Origin: Nostoc sp. PCC 7524
Lineage (GTDB): Bacteria > Cyanobacteriota > Cyanobacteriia > Cyanobacteriales > Nostocaceae
Length of the DNA: 64,000 nt
Direction: 5' to 3'
Assembly: GCF_000316645.1 (NCBI RefSeq)
Contig: NC_019684.1
Span: 1,984,001 to 2,048,000 of the forward strand
This document shows, piece after piece, positions 1-7,073 of this stretch. The notes beneath the pieces were generated by a model that ran no database searches, was not told where the DNA came from, and saw only the letters and a list, made by a program, of their open reading frames with translations. The position numbers were made by a program, and so were the translations under genes. How positions within the stretch are numbered: the stretch's first letter is position 1; every line of letters starts with the position of its first letter.

Positions 1-354
1 ACCCTAGAACCTCAAGGCGGTGAAATATTGAGAAATTTGGTAGATCATAATCTCAATTCATTAACAGGTCAGCTGATTAGTGAAGCTGCCACCAAGGGAG
101 ATAATGTAGCTCAAGCAGTTTTGCAAAAGTCTGCTTGGGCATTGGGTACAGGTATTGGTAATGTCGCTAATCTGATGAATCCGCAGCGTTTTATCTTGGG
201 CGGTAGTGTCACCAAAGCAGGTGAAAACTGGTGGAATGTAGTACAGAAAACTGCCAGAGAAACAGCTTTACCAGAAGTGATGTTTGAAATTGTGCCAGCA
301 GCATTAGGGGATGATGCGCCATTATGGGGTGCTGTAGCCTTGGCCGAAGAATAG
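1..354 (+). CDS. ROK-family sugar kinase, C-terminal part (5' end outside window)
   Basis: The reading frame is open from base 1, so this is the 3' end of a longer gene; about 117 residues are visible. The sequence shows the C-terminal lobe of ROK kinases: an alternating helix region followed by NPQRFILGGSV, the usual NPE-xx-xGG-type segment, then a C-terminal GDDAPLWGAVALA motif (D-A-x-L-x-GA) typical of ROK glucokinases. Family knowledge suggests ATP-dependent phosphorylation of glucose or a related hexose in the cytoplasm. Substrate and N-terminal ATP-binding motifs cannot be judged because they lie upstream. A short GC hairpin follows the stop codon. Confidence 0.8.
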   Translation, partial: TLEPQGGEILRNLVDHNLNSLTGQLISEAATKGDNVAQAVLQKSAWALGTGIGNVANLMNPQRFILGGSVTKAGENWWNVVQKTARETALPEVMFEIVPAALGDDAPLWGAVALAEE

Positions 355-378
355 CCCTCTGGCATTAATTCTTAAAAC

Positions 379-400
379 CCCCGTAAACGAAGCTACGGGG
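379..400. terminator. GC-rich hairpin after ROK gene
   Basis: CCCCGTA and TACGGGG form a 7-bp perfect stem with an 8-nt loop, 24 bases after the ROK stop codon. There is no run of T on the + strand, so intrinsic termination is only a guess. Confidence 0.35.
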
Positions 401-534
401 TACACACAAGTTGAGAGAATCTTAACTTGTCTCTTACACCCTCTCAGACTCAGGCGATCGCAGACAGCAGAGTGTAGTTCATCACACGCTTTATTACAAC
501 AATAATATTAAGGGTATGTAACTGTGTATTAGCT

Positions 535-1122
535 ATGGGTTTATGCCGCATTGCCAAATTTGCTTCCCTAATAATTGCTTCTGTCTTGTTGATTTGGATA
601 TTATTTCCCGCAACTATCGTACCTCCTACTGACCCTGGTGAGGCGATCGCAATTTATGTTACAGACTACGGTTGGCATTCCAGACTGGTATTACCCAGTG
701 GTAACGGTGAATTAATTCAATATGCTTACGGTGATTGGAATTATTTTGCCCTCAACCAGCAGGACTGGAGAAATGGAGTAGCAGCACTTTTATTACCAAC
801 TCAAGGTACTCTCGGCCGGCGCAAGTTTAGTAATATAGCTGAATTTCAGCAAATCATGCAACAGCAAAATGTCAGCATATTAAGTTTACAAGTCGCACAA
901 ACCAATGTCACACGGCTACTGCAATTATTAGATGAACGTTTTAACCACAATATTGCAACGCGCATCAAAAATCTACAAACAGGTTTAAGTTTAGTCCAAG
1001 ATGACCAAGACTATACCATGTTACATAATAGCAATCATGAAATAGCTGCATGGCTAGAAGATTTAGGCTGCCGTATTCATGGCTTTATCATGTGGGCAAA
1101 TTTCCGAGTAAAAAGTCAATAA
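535..1122 (+). CDS. DUF2459 family protein, membrane-anchored
   Basis: The protein has 195 residues. An N-terminal hydrophobic segment (about residues 8-30) would act as a signal anchor. It is followed by a domain with WHSRLVLP and YGDWNYFALNQQDW, motifs I associate with the DUF2459 family, whose activity is not established. The conserved His and the Tyr-Gly-Asp-Trp motif are present, so the gene looks intact, and the length is close to the family's usual 180-220. It is monocistronic, with 180 bases to the upstream gene. Function is unknown; an envelope location is inferred from the N-terminus. Confidence 0.7.
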   Translation: MGLCRIAKFASLIIASVLLIWILFPATIVPPTDPGEAIAIYVTDYGWHSRLVLPSGNGELIQYAYGDWNYFALNQQDWRNGVAALLLPTQGTLGRRKFSNIAEFQQIMQQQNVSILSLQVAQTNVTRLLQLLDERFNHNIATRIKNLQTGLSLVQDDQDYTMLHNSNHEIAAWLEDLGCRIHGFIMWANFRVKSQ

Positions 1123-1391
1123 CAGGGTGTAGGGGGTAGGGAAGACGGTGATGTCAGGTTCTTGTATCCCCTACCAACACAATTGCCTTTAAGGGCAGGG
1201 CTTGTACCCAAGAGGTTGTTGAGGCTTTTTCTTTCCCCACACCCCACACCCGCCCCAACGGGGCTGGTCAATCCCTTCGGGGAATTCAAAACATGGTCAA
1301 TAGTCATTAGTTAATAGCAATTAGTATTCAGTATTAACAACAAGATTTTTCTCTAACAGAAAATAGGTATTCCCAAAAATAATTAGGTTTG

Positions 1392-1550
1392 ATGATGCGT
1401 TATAGTATTATGCTGCAATTAGTCGCCACTATTACATTGATTTTCCTTGGTACTGCTGCTTTATTTGCTTGGTTGCAGTATAGTCCTACTCCACAAGAAA
1501 TGAATACGCAGGGCAGTATTAAGACTGTTTTCAGAAGAGATTGGGACTAA
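1392..1550 (+). CDS. Small single-pass membrane protein, 52 aa
   Basis: An ATG-started frame of 52 codons ends with TAA at 1550, just before a heptamer repeat. The product has a hydrophobic segment at residues 8-29 (LQLVATITLIFLGTAALFAW), then a polar tail ending in FRRDWD. The composition is that of a real small membrane protein: positively charged start, one transmembrane helix, polar C-terminus. I do not recognise the family. A tandem ATG ATG begins the gene and no strong ribosome-binding site is visible. It may be a conserved small cyanobacterial protein; this is unproven. Confidence 0.5.
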   Translation: MMRYSIMLQLVATITLIFLGTAALFAWLQYSPTPQEMNTQGSIKTVFRRDWD

Positions 1551-1551
1551 T

Positions 1552-1603
1552 AGTCCCCAGTCCCCAGTCCCCAGTCCCCAGTCCCCAATCCCCAATCCCC
1601 AGT
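1552..1603. repeat. Heptamer tandem repeat (STRR)
   Basis: About seven copies of the 7-mer AGTCCCC, the last ones with AAT for AGT, lie directly between the stop codons of the small membrane protein and folB. This matches the short tandemly repeated repetitive sequences known from heterocystous cyanobacteria. Confidence 0.85.
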
Positions 1604-1971
1604 CACCTATCACCTTTCTTCCTAGTCAATTCAATACTAATTTTGCCGCCGAAATCGGGAATAGGCGCAGCTGGTTTAGTCACAATAACTTGAACTTGTG
1701 TGATTTGATGGCATTGTTCGAGAATAGAGTCAGCGATCGCACCTGCTAACCTTTCAATTAAAGCAAACTTAGAAGTCTTGACCAAATGTTGAATCAAGCT
1801 AATAACACTGCGGTAATCTAGAGTATCGGCGATCGCATCAGTTTTAGCAGCTTGAGCCAGATCTAACCATAACCTCACATCCACCTCAAACCATTGTCCT
1901 AGCACCTGTTCCTCTGCCAAATACCCAGTGTAGCCATAGCAGCGAATGCCTGTTAAGTGAATAGAGTCCAT
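1603..1971 (-). CDS. folB: Dihydroneopterin aldolase
   Basis: This cytosolic folate-pathway enzyme converts 7,8-dihydroneopterin to 6-hydroxymethyl-dihydropterin plus glycolaldehyde. The 123-residue protein shows the FolB layout: GIRCYGYTGYLAEEQVLGQ near the start with the substrate-binding Glu, F-E-V-D-V, D-T-L-D-Y-R-S-V, the L-I-E-R-L-A helix, and the late catalytic lysine in VTKPAAPIP. The length of about 120 residues is normal for the family. I chose the ATG whose product begins MDSIHL; another in-frame ATG lies 6 bases upstream (1977) within a TAGTCATT-type repeat. The gene is divergent from menD with a short intergenic space, and its 3' end abuts a heptamer repeat. Confidence 0.9.
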   Translation of the reverse strand: MDSIHLTGIRCYGYTGYLAEEQVLGQWFEVDVRLWLDLAQAAKTDAIADTLDYRSVISLIQHLVKTSKFALIERLAGAIADSILEQCHQITQVQVIVTKPAAPIPDFGGKISIELTRKKGDR

Positions 1972-2045
1972 AGTCATTAGTCATTAGTCAACAGCAAAGG
2001 AATGATACATTGAATTTCGCTAGATAAAATCTCCACTTTGCTGTT

Positions 2046-3905
2046 ATGTCTGATGCGATTCGGCTGGCCTATACAAATATTAATCAACTTTGGGCTTATA
2101 TCTTCACTGAAACCCTCAAACGTCTAGGATTAAGCTGTGCAGTGATTTGTCCTGGTTCTCGTTCCACACCCCTAGCCGTCGCCTTCGCCCAGCAAGTTCC
2201 TGAGATTGAAGCAATCTCCATTCTAGATGAACGTTCCGCCGCCTTTTTTGCTTTAGGAGTTGCCAAAGCCACCGGTCGTCCTGTAGCTATCGTTTGTACT
2301 TCCGGTACTGCGGGGGCTAACTTTTATCCGGCAGTCATTGAAGCTAAAGAAAGCCGTGTACCATTATTGATATTAACCACTGATAGACCGCCAGAATTGC
2401 GAGATTGTCACTCTGGACAAACCATAGATCAAGTAAAACTCTATGGTAGTTATCCCAACTGGCAAACAGAGTTAGCCATACCTTCCCCAGAAATAGGAAT
2501 GCTAGCGTATCTGCGGCAAACTCTAATTCATAGCTGGGAGAGAACCCAAACCCCAACACCGGGGCCTGTACATCTAAATATTCCCTTTCGTGATCCCCTT
2601 GCGCCCATCCCCCACACAGAGGCGTTGCAGGACAAGCTTCTACAATCATTACTATCAAAATTCGACCCCGAAGAATTCTTTGCCGACATCACCAATCCCC
2701 AATCCCCAATCCCCACTCCCTACTCCCCATTCCCCATTCCCCACTCCCACCGAGGAATCATCATTGCCGGAGTTGCCCAACCACAGCAACCACAGGAGTA
2801 TTGTAGAGCGATCGCTCACCTTTCTCGCACTCTCCAATGGCCTGTACTAGCAGAGGGACTTTCCCCTGTCAGAAATTATGCTCAACTCAACCCCTATCTA
2901 GTTTCTACCTATGACCTCATTTTGCGAAACCAGCAACTAGCCAAACAGCTAGCACCGGATATAGTGATTCAGATAGGGGATATGCCAACCAGTAAAGAAC
3001 TACGCACTTGGCTAAACACTCACCAACCCAGACGTTGGGTAATTGACTCCAGTCACCAAAATCTTGACCCCCTGCATGGGAGGACGACGCATTTGAGAAT
3101 GAAGGTTGAGCAGTTTTTGGAAGGAGTGGGGGAAGTGGGGGGAGATGGGGGAGTGGGGGAAGCTAAAACTACATCCCCCTCATCCCCCTCATCCCCCTCA
3201 TCCTCCTCATCCTCCTCATCTTCCTCATCCCCCTCATCCCCCGACTATCTGCAAATGTGGTGTCAAGCTGAAGCCAAAGTTAGGGCAAATGTAGACGCAA
3301 CTTTGGCGAATATCGAAGAATTAATTGAATGTAAAGCAGCTTGGCTAATTTCTCAGGTACTACCGCCGGGAACGCCATTATTTATCGCTAACAGTATGCC
3401 TGTGCGGGATGTGGAATATTTCTGGCAACTGAATAATTTAGGAGTGCGATCGCATTTTAACCGGGGTGCTAATGGTATTGATGGCACATTATCCACTGCT
3501 TTAGGAATTGCCCACCGTCAGCAAAGTAGTGTGATGTTAACAGGAGATTTGGCTTTACTACATGACACCAATGGTTTTTTAATCCGCAATAAATTTATTG
3601 GACACCTAACAATTGTCTTAATTAATAACAATGGTGGGGGAATTTTTGAAATGTTACCCATCGCCAAATTCGACCCACCATTTGAGGAGTTTTTCGGTAC
3701 TCCCCAAGATATTGATTTTGCTCAATTATCTACTACGTATGGTGTACAGCATGAATTAATTACTTCTTGGCAGCAATTACAGCAAAAATTGAATCCACTA
3801 CCAACACAAGGAATTCGAGTTTTAGAGTTGCGGACAAATCGCAAAATTGATGCTCAATGGCGACGGGATAATTTGGGTAAATTTGCAATGGATATTGTAA
3901 CTTAA
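2046..3905 (+). CDS. menD: 2-succinyl-5-enolpyruvyl-6-hydroxy-3-cyclohexene-1-carboxylate synthase, with repeat-derived inserts
   Basis: This ThDP-dependent enzyme of the menaquinone/phylloquinone pathway joins isochorismate and 2-oxoglutarate; in cyanobacteria it serves the photosystem I quinone. Visible family marks are CPGSRSTPLA near the start, LDERSAAFFALG with the ThDP-activating Glu, CTSGTAGANFYPAVIEA, and the C-terminal GDLALLHDTNG / INNNGGGIFEMLP cofactor-binding stretch. The length of 619 is about 40 above usual. Two low-complexity inserts explain this: a Pro-Ser-rich stretch near residues 217-236, encoded by heptamer repeats, and a Gly/Glu then Ser-rich stretch near residues 355-400, encoded by a nonamer repeat. 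Both lie in linkers between the three domains, so the enzyme probably still folds. The stop overlaps the convergent aminotransferase stop by 4 bases. Confidence 0.95.
   Translation: MSDAIRLAYTNINQLWAYIFTETLKRLGLSCAVICPGSRSTPLAVAFAQQVPEIEAISILDERSAAFFALGVAKATGRPVAIVCTSGTAGANFYPAVIEAKESRVPLLILTTDRPPELRDCHSGQTIDQVKLYGSYPNWQTELAIPSPEIGMLAYLRQTLIHSWERTQTPTPGPVHLNIPFRDPLAPIPHTEALQDKLLQSLLSKFDPEEFFADITNPQSPIPTPYSPFPIPHSHRGIIIAGVAQPQQPQEYCRAIAHLSRTLQWPVLAEGLSPVRNYAQLNPYLVSTYDLILRNQQLAKQLAPDIVIQIGDMPTSKELRTWLNTHQPRRWVIDSSHQNLDPLHGRTTHLRMKVEQFLEGVGEVGGDGGVGEAKTTSPSSPSSPSSSSSSSSSSSPSSPDYLQMWCQAEAKVRANVDATLANIEELIECKAAWLISQVLPPGTPLFIANSMPVRDVEYFWQLNNLGVRSHFNRGANGIDGTLSTALGIAHRQQSSVMLTGDLALLHDTNGFLIRNKFIGHLTIVLINNNGGGIFEMLPIAKFDPPFEEFFGTPQDIDFAQLSTTYGVQHELITSWQQLQQKLNPLPTQGIRVLELRTNRKIDAQWRRDNLGKFAMDIVT
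2691..2750. repeat. Heptamer repeat inside menD
   Basis: Degenerate tandem copies of AATCCCC/ACTCCCC/ATTCCCC occur within the menD coding frame and encode a P-x-S-P-type peptide. They are the same repeat family as the intergenic copies at 1552 and 4447. Confidence 0.8.
3171..3241. repeat. Nonamer tandem repeat inside menD
   Basis: About eight copies of the 9-mer CATCCCCCT, several with T for C changes, are in frame and encode repeated Ser-Pro-Ser and Ser-Ser-Ser units. They directly follow a G-rich stretch at 3121-3160 encoding a Gly/Glu/Val peptide. Confidence 0.85.
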
Positions 3906-5152
3906 AGAAACTCAGCCATTCTTTCTACGGCGGTTTCTAATACAGATGGTTCATGCACCAAAGCAAAGCGGACATATCCTTCCCCAGATTTGCCAAAACC
4001 AGCACCGGGAGAAGCCGCTACACCCGTTTGTTTAACTAATTGGGTACAGAAGTCTACAGAATTTTGACTCCAGGGTGAGGGTAATTTTGCCCAGATGTAC
4101 ATGGTGGCTTGAGGAGTGGGAACATACCAGCCGATGTGGTGTAAGGCTGTAATAAACGCATCACGACGCTGACGGAATTTAGCTACAGCCGCTTGTACTC
4201 CAATTTGGGAACCAGAAAGAGCTGCGATCGCCCCATTTAAAATTCCCCGATACTGATTAAAATCTACGGCTGCTTTGACTTGCCGTAAAGCCTGAATTAA
4301 CTCGGCATTCCCGATGGCGTAACCAATGCGGAAACCACCCATATTGTAAGACTTAGACAGCGTGAAAAACTCAATTGACACACTCTTATCTGGATCAGCT
4401 TGCAGAATAGAAGGCACAAGGGATTGAGCATGGGATAAATTCTTCTCCCAATCCCCAGTCCCCAATCCCCAGTCCCCAATCCCCAGTCCCCAATCCCCAA
4501 CCCCATCAAATACCAAATCTACGTAAGGGAAATCATGAACCAGGGCGATATTATGCTGCTGACAGAAAGCTACTGCTTCCTTAAAGAATGATAAAGGCGC
4601 GATCGCGGCTGTGGGATTATGAGGATAACTTAAAACCATCATCCGCGATTGGGCTAACACAGAGGCAGGAATGTCACTCAGTACAGGCAAAAAATCATTC
4701 TCTGCTTTCAATGGCATGGGGTAGATTTGCCCACTAGCTAGGTAGACTCCGCCCGCATGGGAAGGATAGCCTGGATCGAGCAGTAAAGCAAAATCTCCAG
4801 GATTGAGCAAAGCCAAGGGTAAATGGGCTGTACCTTCCTGGGAACCAATTAAAGGCAGTACCTCAGTTTCAGGATCAACTTTTATCCCAAACTTTTGTTC
4901 ATACCAATTCGCCGCCGCTTGCCGAAATCCTCGCGTACCGTGAAACAGTAAATAACCGTGGGTACTAGGATCATCAAGCGATTGCGCGATCGCCTCAATG
5001 ACGTGGGGTTCAGCCGGTAAATCAGAAGAACCCAGCGATAAATCAATCAACTCTTTACCTGCTGATAGAGCCAATGCTTTGGCTCTATCCATATCAGCAA
5101 AGACGTTAGATTGCAGGGGTTGTAACCGTTGTGCAAATTGCATAGTAGTCAA
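3902..5152 (-). CDS. Class I/II PLP-dependent aminotransferase (DapL/AspC-like) with repeat insert
   Basis: This fold-type I aminotransferase has 416 residues. Visible marks are GSSDLPAEPHVIEA at the start, GSQEGTAHLPLAL in the cofactor region, SYPHNPTAAIA (the Asn-Pro motif), HDFPYVDLVF with the pyridine-contacting Asp, and the Schiff-base lysine in TLSKSYNMGGFRIGYA. A C-terminal Arg (YVRFALV) would bind the substrate carboxylate. Sequence style is closest to LL-diaminopimelate or aspartate/alanine aminotransferases; the substrate cannot be fixed by eye. A Gly-Asp-Trp-Gly-Leu repeat of about 20 residues follows the PLP-binding Asp-Tyr segment, encoded by an in-frame heptamer array at 4447-4505. 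The insert lies close to the active site, so activity should be checked. Confidence 0.85.
   Translation of the reverse strand: MTTMQFAQRLQPLQSNVFADMDRAKALALSAGKELIDLSLGSSDLPAEPHVIEAIAQSLDDPSTHGYLLFHGTRGFRQAAANWYEQKFGIKVDPETEVLPLIGSQEGTAHLPLALLNPGDFALLLDPGYPSHAGGVYLASGQIYPMPLKAENDFLPVLSDIPASVLAQSRMMVLSYPHNPTAAIAPLSFFKEAVAFCQQHNIALVHDFPYVDLVFDGVGDWGLGIGDWGLGTGDWEKNLSHAQSLVPSILQADPDKSVSIEFFTLSKSYNMGGFRIGYAIGNAELIQALRQVKAAVDFNQYRGILNGAIAALSGSQIGVQAAVAKFRQRRDAFITALHHIGWYVPTPQATMYIWAKLPSPWSQNSVDFCTQLVKQTGVAASPGAGFGKSGEGYVRFALVHEPSVLETAVERMAEFL
4447..4505. repeat. Heptamer repeat inside aminotransferase gene
   Basis: Eight copies of alternating CCCCAGT and CCCCAAT occur inside the aminotransferase reading frame. 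On the coding strand they read as G-D-W-G-L-G units. The same heptamers occur at 1552, 44225, 51639 and 55015. Confidence 0.9.
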
Positions 5153-5280
5153 TGATTATTAGTCATGAGTGAGATAGTGCGTTCCTGTCGCCTTGCGTCG
5201 GAAAGCAACTATCGAACCCGTAAGGGTCGATAGTCAATAGTCAATGGTCATACTATGGACTATTAACTATTGGCTATTGA
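5153..5280. repeat. Intergenic degenerate TAGTCAA-type repeat
   Basis: The spacer between the thioredoxin and aminotransferase genes contains repeated TAGTCAA/TAGTCAT/CTATTGA units in both orientations (for example 5228-5284). Such units are able to form long imperfect hairpins. Similar units stand before folB (1971-1990) and at 1290-1320. No gene is seen here. Confidence 0.5.
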
Positions 5281-5616
5281 CTAATTATTATTTAAGTGCG
5301 TATCTAGGAGATTGAGTAATTTATCTTTACCGATTACTCCTTCAGTGGATGCTAGGAGTTTGTCTCCTTGAACCAGTCTCAGAGCTGGTACACCTTCTAC
5401 TTGGTACTGTTTCACCGTCACAGGGTTAGGATCTACTTCTAGTTTGACAACTTTCAGGCGATCGCTGTACGTATTAGCAGCTAGATTAATTAGTGGCGAC
5501 ATCAATTGACACGGCCCACACCAGGAAGCCCAAAAGTAAACTAATACAGGCTGCTCGGCTTGCAACACTTCAGTTTCAAACTCAGCATCAGTGATGGTGA
5601 TTACACCCTTACTCAT
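5281..5616 (-). CDS. Thioredoxin-family protein
   Basis: A cytosolic dithiol-disulfide oxidoreductase of 111 residues. It has the thioredoxin fold order: ITDAEFETEVL, VLVYFWASWCGPC with the WCGPC active site near residue 30, VVKLEVDPNPV, and the cis-Pro loop EGVPALRLV. The length is that of a stand-alone thioredoxin. I chose the ATG at 5616 because GGAGA lies 6 bases upstream; a longer frame reaches 5682 but adds an unlikely 22-residue leader. Residues around the cis-proline (Ala-Leu-Arg) differ from the classical P-T-L-I, so it may be a specialised thioredoxin rather than the main TrxA. Monocistronic. Confidence 0.88.
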   Translation of the reverse strand: MSKGVITITDAEFETEVLQAEQPVLVYFWASWCGPCQLMSPLINLAANTYSDRLKVVKLEVDPNPVTVKQYQVEGVPALRLVQGDKLLASTEGVIGKDKLLNLLDTHLNNN

Positions 5617-5774
5617 TGCAGTCTCCATTAGTTGGCATCGATCAAAGTTGACACACAAAATACTGTATCCCAAAGTTGTCAACAGTCCATAGTCTATAAT
5701 TCAGAGATATTGTCTTAGGTCACGATACCTTCACCAAAGTCATCACCCCTAATAGGGTGATCTATCGGCATTGA

Positions 5775-6725
5775 TTAAAAAGATAAATATTGCTCAATGG
5801 ATGGTTGTTGACGACGCAAAGCCGTCATTGCCTGTTGCTGGATTTGACGCACTCGCTCTCGACTGACATTTAACTTCTCCCCAATCTGAGCCAAACTTCG
5901 TTCTTGATTATCCAAAAGTCCAAAGCGCAAAATTAATACTTCACGCTGCACGGGTTTGAGTGATGCTAACAAATCACTTAAGTCTTGGCGTAGTAGTTCT
6001 TGGGTGATCTGTTCATTTGGTGATATACCTTCATCCGGTAAAAGTTCACTTAGTTCTGTATCTTGGTTATCCCCCACTTTTAAATCTAGAGAAATTGTCC
6101 CACTAGCGACACTCAGATATTCTCGAATTTGGCTTGGTTCTAAGTTCAATTTTTGAGCAATTTCTGTGACAGTGGCACGACGATTCAGTGTTTGAAATAA
6201 TTCTCGCTGTGCCTTCTTAATTTGATTGAGCTTTTCGTTGACGTGAACTGGTAGCCTCACTGTACGGGATTTTTCTGCGATCGCCCTGGTGATAGCCTGA
6301 CTAATCCACCAGTATGCGTAAGTGGATAACTTATAGCCCCGGTTGGGATCAAACTTTTCTATCCCTCTTTGTAAACCTATTGCCCCTTCTTGAACCAAAT
6401 CCAGAAACTCCAGATTGCGATGCTGGTATTTTTTAGCAACCGAAACCACTAGCCGCAGATTTGCTGTGATCATCTTTTGCTTGGCTCGTTGCCCTTGCTG
6501 AAGTATTTGATTGACTTCAGTTTCGCTTTTGTTTACAAAATCTGCTAATTCTGCTAGCGTTGGTTCCCGATGCAATTGTTGACTAAGCTGTTGTTTATGC
6601 TCCTCAATGGCAATCATTTGTTGTACTTGTCTGCCATAAGTTATTTCTTGGTCTGATGTTAATAAAGGGAACTGACCAATTTCTTGCAAATAAACACGCA
6701 CCATGTCAGAACTCAGGCTGGACAT
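5775..6725 (-). CDS. Sigma-70 factor, RpoD-like group 2
   Basis: The 316-residue protein starts with region 1.2 (DMVRVYLQEIGQFPLLT). Region 2 carries the core-binding and -10 recognition helices (NLRLVVSVAKKYQHRNLEF, DLVQEGAIGLQRGIEKFD, YAYWWISQAITRAI), followed by the region 3 motif RTVRLPVHV. Region 4 ends in an HTH (RSLAQIGEKLNVSRERVRQI) for -35 recognition. It lacks the long region 1.1 and non-conserved insert of the primary sigma factor, so it belongs to the non-essential group 2 sigmas (SigB/C/D/E type) that cyanobacteria use for carbon, nitrogen and stress responses. Which paralogue it is cannot be told by eye. Alone in its transcription unit. Confidence 0.93.
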   Translation of the reverse strand: MSSLSSDMVRVYLQEIGQFPLLTSDQEITYGRQVQQMIAIEEHKQQLSQQLHREPTLAELADFVNKSETEVNQILQQGQRAKQKMITANLRLVVSVAKKYQHRNLEFLDLVQEGAIGLQRGIEKFDPNRGYKLSTYAYWWISQAITRAIAEKSRTVRLPVHVNEKLNQIKKAQRELFQTLNRRATVTEIAQKLNLEPSQIREYLSVASGTISLDLKVGDNQDTELSELLPDEGISPNEQITQELLRQDLSDLLASLKPVQREVLILRFGLLDNQERSLAQIGEKLNVSRERVRQIQQQAMTALRRQQPSIEQYLSF

Positions 6726-6926
6726 ACAACTTTACCACTTCTCCACAATTAGACGAACTTAAAAGTATAAATCAAATAGCCCCATAAGTTTCTCCCCTCC
6801 TCGATAGTTAAAAAGGGAGTTTTTGCAGGAGTAGGTAAAACTTACTATCTTACCTATTCTTGCCCACAAATCTCAGACAGGGCAATCCCTTGTAAATTTA
6901 GCAGCCCGCACTCACTGCTTGTGGGA
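6726..6926. other. Intergenic region, no gene seen
   Basis: Upstream of the sigma factor gene. It is AT-rich and presumably holds that gene's promoter, but I could not single out boxes with confidence. Confidence 0.4.
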
Positions 6927-7073
6927 ATGTGGGTAGTTGACAGTAGTATTAGAGAGCAGATGGAGGAATTAACAGAGGATTCACCTGTAGTTTCAGAACG
7001 ACATTGGCAAAAAGCAAGAGCCGTACTTTCTGCACATGAAGCTAGTAAAAAGAAATTAGACGGTGCCAGTTAA
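6927..7073 (+). CDS. Possible small protein, 48 aa
   Basis: An ATG frame of 48 codons ends in TAA and overlaps the convergent histidine kinase stop by 18 bases. The product is charged and helix-prone (VVSERHWQKARAVLSAHEASKKK) with no transmembrane segment. A second in-frame ATG at codon 12 is preceded by GAGAGCAG. I recognise no family. It could be a real small protein or a decayed gene end; evidence is only an uninterrupted frame with protein-like composition. Confidence 0.3.
   Translation: MWVVDSSIREQMEELTEDSPVVSERHWQKARAVLSAHEASKKKLDGAS

Noticed and set aside
1116..1307. 63-codon frame on the minus strand
   Set aside because: It overlaps GC hairpins and repeat-like bases, starts without a ribosome-binding site and has no protein-like pattern.
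1552..1603. Possible CRISPR array from regularly spaced repeats
   Set aside because: The units are 7-mers in direct tandem without spacers. The RTX and hsdS repeats are also coding, and no cas gene is present.
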